Shown one piece after another: positions 1 to 11,176 of a stretch of DNA of 64,000 nucleotides. The position numbers and the translations under genes are program-made. Source of the stretch: Anas platyrhynchos (lineage: Eukaryota > Chordata > Aves > Anseriformes > Anatidae); assembly GCF_047663525.1 (NCBI RefSeq), contig NC_092591.1, forward strand, positions 48,151,501-48,215,500. Reading direction: 5' to 3'. The notes under the pieces were generated by a model that saw only the letters and a list, made by a program, of their open reading frames with translations, did not search any database and was not told where the DNA came from. Position 1 is the stretch's first letter. Every line of letters starts with the position of its first letter.

Positions 1-2061
1 TGTAACCTGCATCTTGACATTTTTTTCAGAAGGGGAAGAACAGTTTTAAGACTAAAAAAAAAAAATAATCAATTCCCTAATCTGAAAAAGGGAACTGTGA
101 TTTCCTTTAATGGGCAAATTGATTTATTTGTGCAGAAATTTCTTCTCTCCGGGAAAAGTTAATCAGTAGATGGGTTTTCCAAATTCTTATGGAAGAATCG
201 GTGTCTTGTATAATTTTCACAATGCATGATGCTTGCACTATGTAGATTTGTCTGTATGCAGTAGACTTAGAGTTTGCAGTGCATCTTTAACTTTTTGATC
301 TCATTACTAAACTTAAGTACTAATACATGTGTTCTTTTGCTTTTCTAACCACGTAACAGGAAGATGAGGAGGGAAGCTGGGCTCAGGTTGGAAACTTTAT
401 TATTATAGATCATATGTAAACTGTCACGATAATTACAGCATGAAAAAAATCTTTCTTTCATTGTTGTTTGTTTTAGTGACTCTTGGTGTGGCTTGGACTG
501 GGAGAAGGGGGAACTATGTGTTTTTATAGTATATACTTAGGAGAGACTTTTAGGTTACTTAGAAGCTTCAATGTTTTCTACTGCTTCCAAGATTTGGTGG
601 TTAATTGTGGAAAATTTGTGAAATGCTTTGTTATGTTGTGTATCCCAAAAGTTATGTATGAAGTTTTTTTGATAGGTCTGTTAGGGGAAGAATATTCAGA
701 AGGCTTCATTATCATTAGCTTTCCAAAATATTTGTTCTCAAGCTTATGAATGTCCAAAATAAAGTTGCTCATTCTTAATGAGCATTGTAGTATTCTGTAT
801 ATTTAACATACTGGGTCAAATTAAAATAATGTAATGATGTAAAGACTGGAATGTTTTGGTGGGGGATGGAAGCCAGAAGTCCTGCAAGAGTATCAGTCAT
901 GCAGAAAGTCTCTGCTGAGCCTGGCCACCATCATAGGTGTACTGCATACTGAGCCTAGATAGATAAGTAGATTTCTGTGCACTAATTCTTTAATCCTCCT
1001 TGATTGTTTTCCGTTAGGGTGGTGACAAATCCTAATTGTATTTTCAGGATTGAGATAGTTCAGTATTTTATATGGAGATGTAAACAAAACTTGGGATTTC
1101 CCTGTGACCCGTATCTTTGGATGGTATAGTCTCTTCTCGCTTGGCCGCCCTCCAGCTTAAACCTGTTTAAGTCCCATTAACTACTTCTCAAATACTCATT
1201 TGCAGGTTGTCAATGATAACCCATAGCTTGCCTCCCTATTAGAAGAATAGCATGATCTTTCAGTCAGCTACCTAGTAAGGGCTTGAAGAAATGCATTTCT
1301 GTGTGGCCTTGCCTCTTTCTAGAAGATGCTGTCTTTACTCCAGAGAAGAAATACAGCTTTAGACTTGCACAGTGAAAATGAATTATTACCCTCAACTTTT
1401 GAAAAAAGACAGCTGTTACTTTTTGTTGCTTAAGGAGTGATTGGATGCATAGTTATAAATTCTCTTCTCTTTAGAAATTTCCTACAAAAAAAATACTTGG
1501 TGATTTACAGGTCGAACATGTAGGGAGAGGGAAGGAAGTCTTTTTTGGGTAAGGGCTAACAATTCTTGGTTCTACAATAGTGAGCTTTTTTCACTTTTTC
1601 TTGTGATTGGGATCACTTCCTGAAAATGGTTAAGAGTATTAACCCACTGCAGTTATTTTTTAGATACCTTGTATTTTTGTGCTTAAAAAATATCTCCCAA
1701 ATTTTCAAGAAAATACAGTATTTTCAGCATCTTAACAAAATGAAGTTCTTTGGCTCCTACTACCTAAAACAGTATAGCTTAGTCTTTTATGATTTTATTA
1801 GATTTTAATTTTTTCATACTCTTTAACATGAAATACATTAGGGCAGTTTTTTACTGATCTCATATGAACTTGGTTTTCTTCATGAGGGTGACTTCTTCAA
1901 AGACATAAACAAATCAAAAATATCAAATAATATGTGTATCTTTACAGGCTGAAAGTTCCATAGGTATTGTTTTATCTTTTTCTTTAAAATATGTTATCTA
2001 AAAAAAACTTTTCTCTTTATTTCTCATTTTAATAAGCTTATTACTTAATTTTTAAAAACAG
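1..2061 (+). other. PPFIA1: PPFIA1 intron (partial)
   Basis: A/T-rich intron sequence lies upstream of the first visible exon. I see no further exon or recognisable repeat here; the short open frames lack coding character. Confidence 0.7.
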
Positions 2062-2237
2062 ACGTTAGCATATGGTGATATGAACCATGAGTGGATTGGC
2101 AATGAATGGCTCCCAAGTCTGGGGCTCCCTCAATATCGCAGCTATTTCATGGAATGTCTTGTTGATGCTCGAATGCTGGATCATTTAACTAAAAAAGATC
2201 TACGTGGACAACTTAAAATGGTGGACAGCTTTCACAG
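2062..2237 (+). CDS. PPFIA1: PPFIA1 exon: SAM domain segment
   Basis: Acceptor AAACAG and donor GTAAAT flank 58 codons plus 2 nt. The exon starts [11 protein letters not shown] and contains [10 protein letters not shown] and [20 protein letters not shown], a SAM fold core. Confidence 0.95.
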
Positions 2238-5200
2238 GTAAATAGATTTAATATGGAGACTAAACTTACAGCAAGTATTTGTTACCTCTAAATACCTTTT
2301 TCTTCTCTAAACAGAAACAGTTTTCAGTGTGGAATTATGTGCCTACGAAGACTGAACTATGATCGAAAAGAACTTGAAAGAAAAAGAGAAGAAAGTCAAG
2401 CTGAAATCAAAGGTTAATGATTTTGCCTTAACCTCAGTCTGAATCCTACCTGTTTTCACTGATCTACTTCAAAAACATGTTTAAAATAAAAAGAACATTG
2501 GAGGGAGAAATCATAAAATATCTGTGTTAAACAGGAGATATCTGGGCCCTGAATGGTGAATCAGGAAATATATCATTAATTTATTCACTCGTGCAGGGAG
2601 ATGCTACAAATTTAGGCATTTTTTAAACTTAATAAAACTTAATAAGTTTGAACCACAACTAAACATTGTAGGACAATGAGAATTTTGAATATTCTTTGTG
2701 TTGACTTAACTTTTCACCTACATAACTTCATTGTTGCTTGTGGTTGGTAATTTTTATTAACTACCACTTTATCAAAAAAAAATAAATAAAAAATCCAGGT
2801 GACGTAAGTGTTTATATTTTGACATTCATGGTGAGTGTTAAACAAGAGAGGAGGCAATGAAGAAGAAAAGTGGGAATTCAAAGAGTTTTCCAAAACTTCA
2901 CATACAAATTTTCTTCCCTGCCCAATATCAGAAGTGTTTTCTGACATCTTAGACTGAAATTTTAGGGTTATCACACATGAGATTTTGCTTGGAAGACTCT
3001 CTGCCCTTTGTTCCTCTTTCCTCTTAGTGTTCATGCCTTTTGGTTGTTGTCTTAATGAACTGATTGCACCTGGAAATGTTCCCAGGAATTGCAACTACCT
3101 GGCATGAAACAAGCCTGTGTGGAGGCTGATAAGCTTTTTTAGCCTCCTTAAATGGTATAAAATGGTATAGCTGCATCCATTTCCTATAGGGAGCTGCTTC
3201 TGTAACATTTAACTCTTGAATTGCTCCTCAGAATTGTTTGGGAACAATGCTCACAGACACAGATCAGAAGCAGCGTGTTTCAGGATTATAACAGTTCAGT
3301 CGGTATAGGTAAAAAATATAGTGTAAAAAAAAAAACAAAAATAACACCTACTAATAAGAACATATATTTTTTTGAATATTGGTATTTAAAAAGTGTTTGC
3401 TACTTCATAGATGAGCTTATGTTGATCTTTGAACTGTTATTGTATGAAATGCCTTCAAGCAAATTTCAAATACGTTTACTTTCCACTTCAAAATTATGAT
3501 TGCAGAAAATTGTAGTAGTGTACATAAGCCTATATTACTAAATTGGATGTTGTCAGAACTAAAAGGTAGATAAAAATTATAAAACACTGTAGTAAAGCTT
3601 TCTGTTCAAATTCAGTAGGAATTGTATCAAACTGTTAACAGGGTTTTTCTCTTGAGTAGGAAAAAAACACAAAATATTTAGTCTGTTGTGAGTAACAAGC
3701 CCTTAAGAATGACGGTGTACAATAAAAGATCTTGGACAATTCCCACCTGCATGAACAGTATTCCCTGCTTCACTTGCCTCAAAACTAGCATGACAGGAAA
3801 CTCCCTCTGTAGGCAGAGAGGAGATTGAGCAAGAACCAGTACTTAGGGCTGCAATGAAAACTGCTGTATGGAAAGGATCCAACACAGAGTGTTTGGGGTG
3901 TGAGTGTGGAGTTTTGTTTCCAATTCAGACTATCTCATGCACTCCAAAATTGCAGGGGCAGATTAATTCATAATGTTAAATGTTAAATTACAGAATTCTT
4001 TGAGGGCTACTGTTTAGCAGAATACACATCAAGAAAGGACTGCTTTTTTTTCCAGAAAAGTTACGTTATATAAACTTTTTTTTTTTTTTACTTCCTAGAT
4101 GTCCTTGTCTGGAGCAACGAGAGAATGATTCGTTGGGTATTGTCCATTGGTCTTAAGGAATATGCGAATAACCTTGTAGAGAGTGGAGTTCATGGTGCAC
4201 TTGTGGCCTTAGATGAAACATTTGATTACAATGCATTAGCTCTCTTATTACAAATACCCACTCAGAACACACAGGTACGGAAAAATTGCTTTTATGGTCG
4301 ATGGTTAAGATTGGAAGTGACTATTTCTCAGATAAGTGAGAAAAGCATATAACTGTGCTTTACTTAGTATTTTCTGCTTACTAACTTCCAGTTATTAAAT
4401 CTGCTTGAACAAAGAATATTGTTTATATCTTTTCCTCATAGTCCATCTTCACATTAGAGTAAAACTTAAAAACTAGCAAACAAAAAAGGTTATTCTGAAA
4501 TAACTCAGTTTGAGCAAGAAATAAACTAACTTCCATGTCAGAAAGTTAAAATGTTGTAACTTCCCAAATACAAAGAACGTTCCTTAATCTGATTGGAAGG
4601 TCTTAAATGATTTAGGTTATTCATAGAAATGAATACAGATTCACTAGCTTTTTAGCATTAATTCTGTGTTTTTTTGTTTTTTTGTTTTACTGTAAACTTT
4701 AGGCTCGTGCTGTTCTGGAGAGGGAATTTAATAATCTTCTTGTTATGGGCACTGACAGAAGACTTGATGAAGTAAGTTACATGAGCTGTTGATCTGTCCT
4801 GTGGTCCTAGGAACTTTATCAGAACTGTGAAGTGAAAGAATTTAGCTTGACCTTTGTTAAGCTATTGACAGAGTTGTCACAGAAGTCTTAACTTGAAACT
4901 CTTTATGAATTTCTGAATATGGCAGTGTTATGTATTTAGGTAAAATAACTCTGAATGTGAAAGTGTGAGGTGACATACAAGTTCTGTAGCTCATATGGTT
5001 AACGTCTTCTAGCAGCACACTTTTGGCTGAATCACTTTTTCTTCTGAAATGTGTGAAAATCAGTGACTAGTGTTGCATATGAATGAAGTATACTCCATAA
5101 AGCCACTGTGTAGTTTATTTCAATCCTTTGTTATAAAAAATAGTATTTCAAATAATTTTGAGTGTATTTCATAAAAGCTTGCCTTATTATTTGTTAATAC

Positions 5201-8200
5201 TGGTATAGCATGACCAACAGAAATACACGTTCATCAAAGTATTTTTTTATTTTATTTTATATTATATTACTTTTTATCAAGTAATCCTTGATTTTTTGGG
5301 GTGTATAAACTTCATTCAAACATAGCAAATAGAAAGCTGTAACAAACTAGGTGTGAGATTCTGCACTAGCATGGCCTGACAAGTACTATGTGCAGTTTTG
5401 AACACTACAATATAAGGACATAAAATTATTAGAGAGTATCTAAAGGAAGGCAACAAAGATGAAGGGGGCAAGATGTATGTTCCTTGGTTTGTTCAGCCTG
5501 GGAGAGAGGAGACTGAGGGGGGGCCTCATGGCAGCCTGCAGCTTCCTGATGAGGGGAGTAGAGAGGCAGGCGCTGAGCTCTGCTCTCTGGGAACAGCAAC
5601 AGGTAATGTTTAGGTAGCTCCAGGGGATGGCATGGAGCGGCCACTAGGAAAAATTTCTTCACTGAGAGGTTGGTTGGGCAGTGGAACAGGCTCTCCAGGG
5701 AAGTGGTCACAGCAGCAAGTCTGCCAGAGTTCAAGAAGCGTTTGGACAACACTCTCAGCCTTATGATTTGTTTTTTTTGGGGGGATGGTCCTGTGTGTTG
5801 GACTCTATGATCCTTGTGGGTCCTTTCCAACTCAGGACGTACTATGGTTCTGTGACTTTTGTAGTCCCTGTGAACCTGTAGCATTAGTGCAGGAGTGCGT
5901 TAAATCTTTTAAGTTTTTAAAAGCTTTTAAGTCGCTCTGTGATTTAATTCAGTGAACAGTTGCAAGCTAGTATTACTTCGACAAGTGAGTCTGAACTCTG
6001 TACTACCTCTGTGCTAATGGGAATTTTTTGTGGTAGTACATATAGGAGGAACTGATTCAGATTATGACTAAGGTAGCAAAATAACTAACGTGGTTAACCA
6101 TATCAGGAAACAATTCCATGATACATGAGAAACATTCATGTTAGTATTAGGAAGAGGATAGAGGATGTGTAAGTGTTTGCTTAAACTGCTTTTGGATCTA
6201 CAAAGTGAAGTGTACACCAGTATGTTGCTGTGACAGGTCTTTGTTTTGCCTTGTTCTTTTGCCTAATAGACTTGTTGCAGCCCTTTTGTGCTGCATCCTA
6301 GCAGCTGTTCTTCGTATGATCTGTACTAAGGTTTTAATAATATCAAGAGAAAGCAGCTTGATAGTTATAAAAGTTACTTTTCGTAGTGATGCAAGAGAAG
6401 GAGCTTTGAGGGAATAGGTGTTCTGCTCTGAGCATCATGAAGATCTCTACAAATAATGCAGATGCTTGTCTCTGAATTTTGATCCCAAAAGGGGACAAAT
6501 TTAATGTAAAATAACATTAAAAAGATAGAATTGTTTCTAAAAGTGAAGCTGGCAAATGCAGGTGCACAGTGGATATTGTGTATTAACATTCACTGCAAAA
6601 GATGTCTTTGGAAGCAGGCTTTAAACCCTTGTATTTAAGGTGTAGTGTTGTATTTCTGAAAGACACAGATGTATGATTGGAAGAGAATGCAGTTGGGTAA
6701 CTACAAGATAAGTACTCCTAAGTGCTTAGGCAAAACACTGAACAGCAATAAAGTATTTACTACATTTACATCTTTGTCCTCACTATCATTCTATCATTTC
6801 TTGTAATTTGTAATGTGAGGTGTATCATCGTTCCTGTAAGACAGAATTTACAGTTAAAAACAATTGTTCAGCTTAAGCCTCTACGTTTCAGTGTTCCCAA
6901 AGCAGTTCCTGTGATCTGCTTCACTCCTCATATCACTCACTTATTCTTAGATGATATGACACTTACTTCATGATTTGCGGTAATCTGTAAAAACATTTGA
7001 AGTACAAAAAGGTTTTCCTAGATGTGCCAAGCACATGAATTTCCATAGTTACTGAGGTGACATGCCTACACTCCAGCAAATGAGCGCATATTGTTGAAAA
7101 CAGAGACCTCTGCAGCTACTAGAGCTGAACTGTTCTGAAAACTAAGTCTTTCAGTCATGGCGTATTTACTTACACTGTCAGTAATCCTTTTAATGTCAGT
7201 AACAATCCTAATGTTTTGAATTGCTAATGATGTTTATCAATTTAACAGGATGATGATAAGAGCTTTAGGCGAGCACCTTCATGGAGAAAGAAGTTTAGAC
7301 CAAAGGACATAAGAGGTTTAGCTGCTGGATCAGCAGAGACTCTTCCTGCAAATTTCAGAGTTACAACCTCAATGTCTTCACCCTCTATGCAGCCAAAGAA
7401 GATGCAGATTGATGGTATTGACTTTGTATTATTTTAAGCACGATGCACTTTTTTTTTGCTTGAAATTACAGAGAAATTAAGTTCCAATTGCCTCTTGCTC
7501 CATAAAAGCATCTGCCTTGTGCATGATTGTGTATGTAACACTGTTTAACCATTGGGTGCTTTATAATTCCAGGGAACTGAACTAGATAGGGAGTTACTTT
7601 TTGCTTCATTGGAATAACAAAATGATAATTATATTTAATTTTTTTATTAAGCTAGGGGAACAAAATGACATTTTAATAGAAGTCTTGTAGTAACATTGTG
7701 CACAATTTCCAATTAGTAGCAATTAGACCTATGTAAGTCCCATTTCTGAAATGCAGTAAAATACATTTAGCAAAGGGTATAAATAAACACACAGGTAATT
7801 TTGTGTATATTGCAATTAGAGTAAAATGTGCACTTTTCTTACAGTGGTCATTTAACTGAGTGTGTTTGAAACCACTGTTTAATTCAGTTCTTAGAATGAT
7901 GTATATGTATATAGGTACCCCCCATACTTAAAAGGAAAAAAAAACTTAACCCCCCTTCAAAAAAAAAAGGAAAGAAAACACCACAAAAACACTTGGAAAT
8001 GAAAGTTGATCAAGTGCTGCATGAATTATCTTGTCAGTTTTAAATCAGTCTTCTGGATAGCAGGAGAATAAACTTCCACTTTTTTTTTTTTTTAACAAAC
8101 TACAAGTAAAAATGAATAGAAAATGCAATTAGAATAGGCAGGATGAGAATTTGTTCATAATCTCAGTTGTCTCAAGTTCTGAAAAGCATATTTGAGTAAA

Positions 8201-8688
8201 GCTCGAAGAAGCAAACTTTGCACCTTATATGACTGTCTAAAATGTGAGCTGCTGTATATTTTAAATATTTTCACTAGAACAAAATATATTCCAGAATTCA
8301 TGTGAAAAAAATATGTAAAAGTTAAATCTTCTGTGTGTAAAAGCCTTTCCTTTTTTTTTTTTACTGTATTAAAATATGTATATAAATTAGAAAACAAATT
8401 ACTTTTGCACAGTTTGTGTGCTAGTTCACATGCAGTTTTTTTAAGAAACTTTTTGTTAGCCACTGAAACCAGAAGTGGTTAATGTATAAACTGTACAATA
8501 AACTCAGCTTTTCTAACTTGTAACCTTAGACTTGAGTGAGCATAATAGCTGTAGTCACACTGCTGTGTTTTTTTTGAAAACTAACATGCATGCTGTGTTC
8601 TGCATGTCTTCCCATGCTTCTTGGAATAGGCAGTGTATCAGGAACACAAAGATTGGATTCTGCTACAGTAAGGACCTACTCCTGTTAA
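2062..8688 (+). CDS. PPFIA1: Liprin-alpha-1, C-terminal part (six exons)
   Basis: Liprin-alpha-1 is a cytoplasmic scaffold at focal adhesions and presynaptic active zones; it binds LAR-family receptor phosphatases through its SAM region and GRIP-type PDZ proteins through its tail. Six exons splice in frame: 2062-2237, 2315-2412, 4099-4274, 4703-4771, 7249-7414 and 8630-8688, giving 247 residues. They carry SAM-domain sequence (e.g. [20 protein letters not shown] and [13 protein letters not shown]), a basic linker ([16 protein letters not shown]) and the terminal PDZ ligand VRTYSC followed by TAA. The linker and tail match liprin-alpha-1 as I recall it better than alpha-2. All upstream exons lie outside the window, so only the C-terminal fifth is seen. 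Junction phases agree at all five joins. Family assignment is near certain; the paralogue call is strong. Confidence 0.95.
2315..2412 (+). CDS. PPFIA1: PPFIA1 exon: SAM linker
   Basis: The exon follows a 77-bp intron. It encodes [20 protein letters not shown] and then a charged helix rich in Arg, Lys and Glu. It ends in phase 1 before GTTAAT. Confidence 0.93.
2413..4098 (+). other. PPFIA1: PPFIA1 intron
   Basis: GTTAAT...CTAG intron. I see no exon or known repeat in it; it ends in a long T run just before the acceptor. Confidence 0.75.
4099..4274 (+). CDS. PPFIA1: PPFIA1 exon: last SAM domain
   Basis: A pyrimidine tract and CTAG acceptor precede it. It encodes [19 protein letters not shown] and ends [11 protein letters not shown] before GTACGG. 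The region matches the third SAM repeat of liprins. Confidence 0.95.
4275..4702 (+). other. PPFIA1: PPFIA1 intron
   Basis: GTACGG...TTTAG intron, A/T-rich; nothing recognised. Confidence 0.75.
4703..4771 (+). CDS. PPFIA1: PPFIA1 exon: post-SAM helix
   Basis: This 69-bp in-frame exon encodes [20 protein letters not shown] plus LDE and is flanked by TTTAG and GTAAGT. Confidence 0.95.
4772..7248 (+). other. PPFIA1: PPFIA1 intron carrying a CR1 fragment
   Basis: GTAAGT...ACAG intron of about 2.5 kb. Apart from the CR1 tail listed separately I see nothing in it. Confidence 0.75.
5385..5868 (+). mobile_element. CR1 LINE 3' fragment
   Basis: This is a 5'-truncated chicken-repeat-1 retroposon in the sense orientation. 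Phrases typical of bird CR1 3' ends are visible: GGCAACAAAGATG, GGAACAGGCTCTCCAGGGAA, AGTTCAAGAAGCGTTTGGAC, GATCCTTGTGGGTCCTTTCC, then a decayed (ATTCTRTG)-type terminus near 5850-5862. No RT frame remains. The 5' boundary is approximate. It is evidence for an avian or other sauropsid genome. Confidence 0.9.
7249..7414 (+). CDS. PPFIA1: PPFIA1 exon: basic C-terminal linker
   Basis: The exon encodes [20 protein letters not shown] and the Ser/Met/Pro-rich stretch after it, and ends in phase 1 before GTATTG. The sequence is diagnostic for the alpha-1 paralogue as I recall it. Confidence 0.93.
7415..8629 (+). other. PPFIA1: PPFIA1 intron
   Basis: A/T-rich intron with several A and T homopolymer runs (for example near 7937-7976, 8080-8095 and 8350-8362); no exon or transposon recognised. 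Confidence 0.75.
8630..8688 (+). CDS. PPFIA1: PPFIA1 last coding exon with PDZ ligand
   Basis: The exon encodes the end of liprin-alpha-1, ...[16 protein letters not shown], with TAA at 8686-8688. The exon itself continues 12 nt to a GTGAGT donor at 8701, so the stop is not in the terminal exon; the distance is too short to trigger nonsense-mediated decay by the usual 50-nt rule. Confidence 0.93.
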
Positions 8689-8700
8689 AGCCTTCTCCTG

Positions 8701-9717
8701 GTGAGTAAAGTGGACAGGTATAATAGTAAAGCAGCTATTTATGTAGTAAAATGTCAGGTGTTTTAACAGAATGAATTTACACGCTTACGAAATCCTTTTG
8801 AGTTTGAAGGGTAGATTGTTATATTCAAAATCCACAGCTGTTCTTACAAAGACAACTGAGTTTTGGTATTTACTTCTGTAAGTTACTGTATTTAAAGTGT
8901 TTTCTATACAGCCTCAAAAAGGACACATACTAAATAACTGTAGAAAGTGTTGAAATCAAAAGTTGGATGAAACAAGTAGTGGAAGTGGGGAGAAGGAAAA
9001 AAGAACTAAATTAGGGATATAAAGGAAAGAAAATAGTATGTGACATTGCAGTTTAGATTATTTCAGTCTTTAATTTTTGTTATCTTTGTTTTCTAGGGGT
9101 TAACCGCATAGCTTTCTAGTTCTGGGATTTTTCCGTACCATTGTGATTACTTAGTTTTGTTGGGTTTAGCTACCTGAAGTCTAAAATTTGGGTACCTGTG
9201 GAGCAGTGCCAACAATAAAAGACAGATTGATAACACAAGGGAATTTAACATCTGTTAATACACTTTTCTTCAAATCCTGAACCTTTTCACACAAGTTTTA
9301 GCTCTAAAGAGTTCTTAAGTATAAAATATTGATGAGGGAAACTTATCACAACTCAGAATGTGTGGATCTGTCAGTTAAGGGGCCATCTTGAAATCTTTTT
9401 AGTTTAAAACATCAAAATTTTGAGTATTTCCCCCCCCCCCCCCGCCCACTTGCCACTACTTATCCTCACTGTTTTAGAAATTTCTGTAGTCAGGTGACCT
9501 AGGATGAAAATCTAGGAAGTGAAAATATGTGACTTCGTGTGCTTTACTTTGTAACTGAAAATTCAAGAAGGCAATAAAACTGTATACGTTATGGCATGGC
9601 AATAATTTGAAGCATGAATGCTACATAACTGAATTGTTTGTGAGGAACTTGGAAGGAAATCTGTTTCAAGAAATTGCTAATGTTTTTTTTTTTTTGCTTT
9701 TGTTCTTTTTTTTACAG
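8701..9717 (+). other. PPFIA1: Intron within the PPFIA1 3' UTR
   Basis: A consensus donor GTGAGT follows the stop codon by 12 nt. A strong acceptor (T-rich tract, TTTACAG) ends at 9717. A C-run lies at about 9430-9452. The intron is inferred from splice signals only. Confidence 0.6.
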
Positions 9718-11120
9718 TTTACCCACACTATTTCTACCGGTGATATGCAGCATTTTGAACATTTGGAAACCGTAACCTGTTAATACTTGTTAAATGGACA
9801 CTTTGAGATATTTTATTACAGAGTTTTTAATTAGCAAATAAATTCATGAGTACTATAGAGAAAATATTTTAGAATCTAAATGTTTCTTATATTTATGTGA
9901 CTTCTCATTTATATAGTTACTTACTTTTTTCTGTTTCTATTCAGTCTACAAATCAAGTCATTGCTGATTTTTATTCTAATTTTAGTCTTTCCAACTGAAT
10001 GTACTGTAATGCTTGTATGTATATGTCCCTATAAATAATATAGGGTTTTTGTAAATTATGCGGTTACTGTAATTATCATTGTTTTTTAATAATGAAACTG
10101 AAGGTGAAAAGGATTTTAATACCTTTGTACAAGTATCATGACACCAAGCAGTATATATTTCGTCTTTTGGAAATGTTAGCTAGACCTGAAAACAAGTCCA
10201 GCTTTTTTTCAGACAAGTATATGTTGTCATAGAAGGTATGGTACATATTTGTTCTTCTTTTTGGAACTGTACCTTTCCACAAAGAGGAATCGTCAAGCAG
10301 TGGAAATTTGTCTTTAATTAAAATATAACTTGTTTTGAAAGCTGGGAAGAACTAGAACATTATGGAACACATTTTAGAAGTGATTGACTCGGTCATAACT
10401 CTGTCTCTGCTGTATTTGTATAGCATATCTTCACAGTGACTGAAAACAAGCCATAAGCCAAGAATGGTTTTTCCTTAACTGAGGAGGATAGACTTCGTAA
10501 TAATTCCTGGTCTTAAACCACAGGCCACAGAGAGAGTTTTTGTCCTAGGTCTTTTTGACTGAAAACACTTGTGGAAAGATGCTGGTAAAACTAGTTGTAA
10601 TGGACCAATCGTGAAGCACTGCGGTCTCATGTCAAATGACTAGTGAAAGATGAAGGTACAATGTGCTGAAAACTAAAGCAGTGCAGCTCCTAATAAAGGC
10701 CTTACTTTTCTTATGTAAGTCATCTTTTGTGTTTTGTAAACTTGTTCTAAAGAGTTGTCTGGATTTCAATTTGGATGGTTGTAGCCATTTTGGACTGTAT
10801 GAGTAGAAAAATGTATCTGACACTTGTAAATGGCACATTAAAAAGCCAGCAAGAATCCGTTCAGATGGTGCATTATTTATTATGCAACAATATATATAGC
10901 ATGTCTTTTTTCTTATTTTGTTTTCCACTTTTAACTTGCTTGTAAAACAATTTCATTGTTACTGTTCTGTTTTTCTATTAATCTTTTGTGTATTTTCAGA
11001 TTATGTAACAATATGTACAGTCTACTTTTGAACTATTTTTATCACAGTATTATTTATTGCTTTCTTTCAATAAAGTACTGATGCATTTTCCACTGCCAAT
11101 AAAACACTATTGAAAAGCTA
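9718..11120 (+). other. PPFIA1: PPFIA1 terminal 3' UTR exon
   Basis: This non-coding exon begins after the TTTACAG acceptor and runs to a cluster of polyadenylation signals near 11.1 kb. Internal AATAAA hexamers at 9837-9842 and 10692-10697 could give shorter 3' ends. No transcript was available to me. Confidence 0.6.
11069..11104 (+). terminator. PPFIA1: PPFIA1 poly(A) signals
   Basis: Two AATAAA hexamers, at 11069-11074 and 11099-11104, sit at the end of the inferred 3' UTR; a third lies at 11171-11176. The actual cleavage site cannot be chosen from sequence. Confidence 0.65.
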
Positions 11121-11176
11121 AAATCAAATTGTATGCAGGCAGATACTTTTGCGGTGAGTGGATATTTGTCAATAAA

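Noticed and set aside
5429-5884. 151-codon minus-strand frame in a PPFIA1 intron
   Set aside because: It is antisense to the CR1 3' tail and has no RT or ORF1 similarity.
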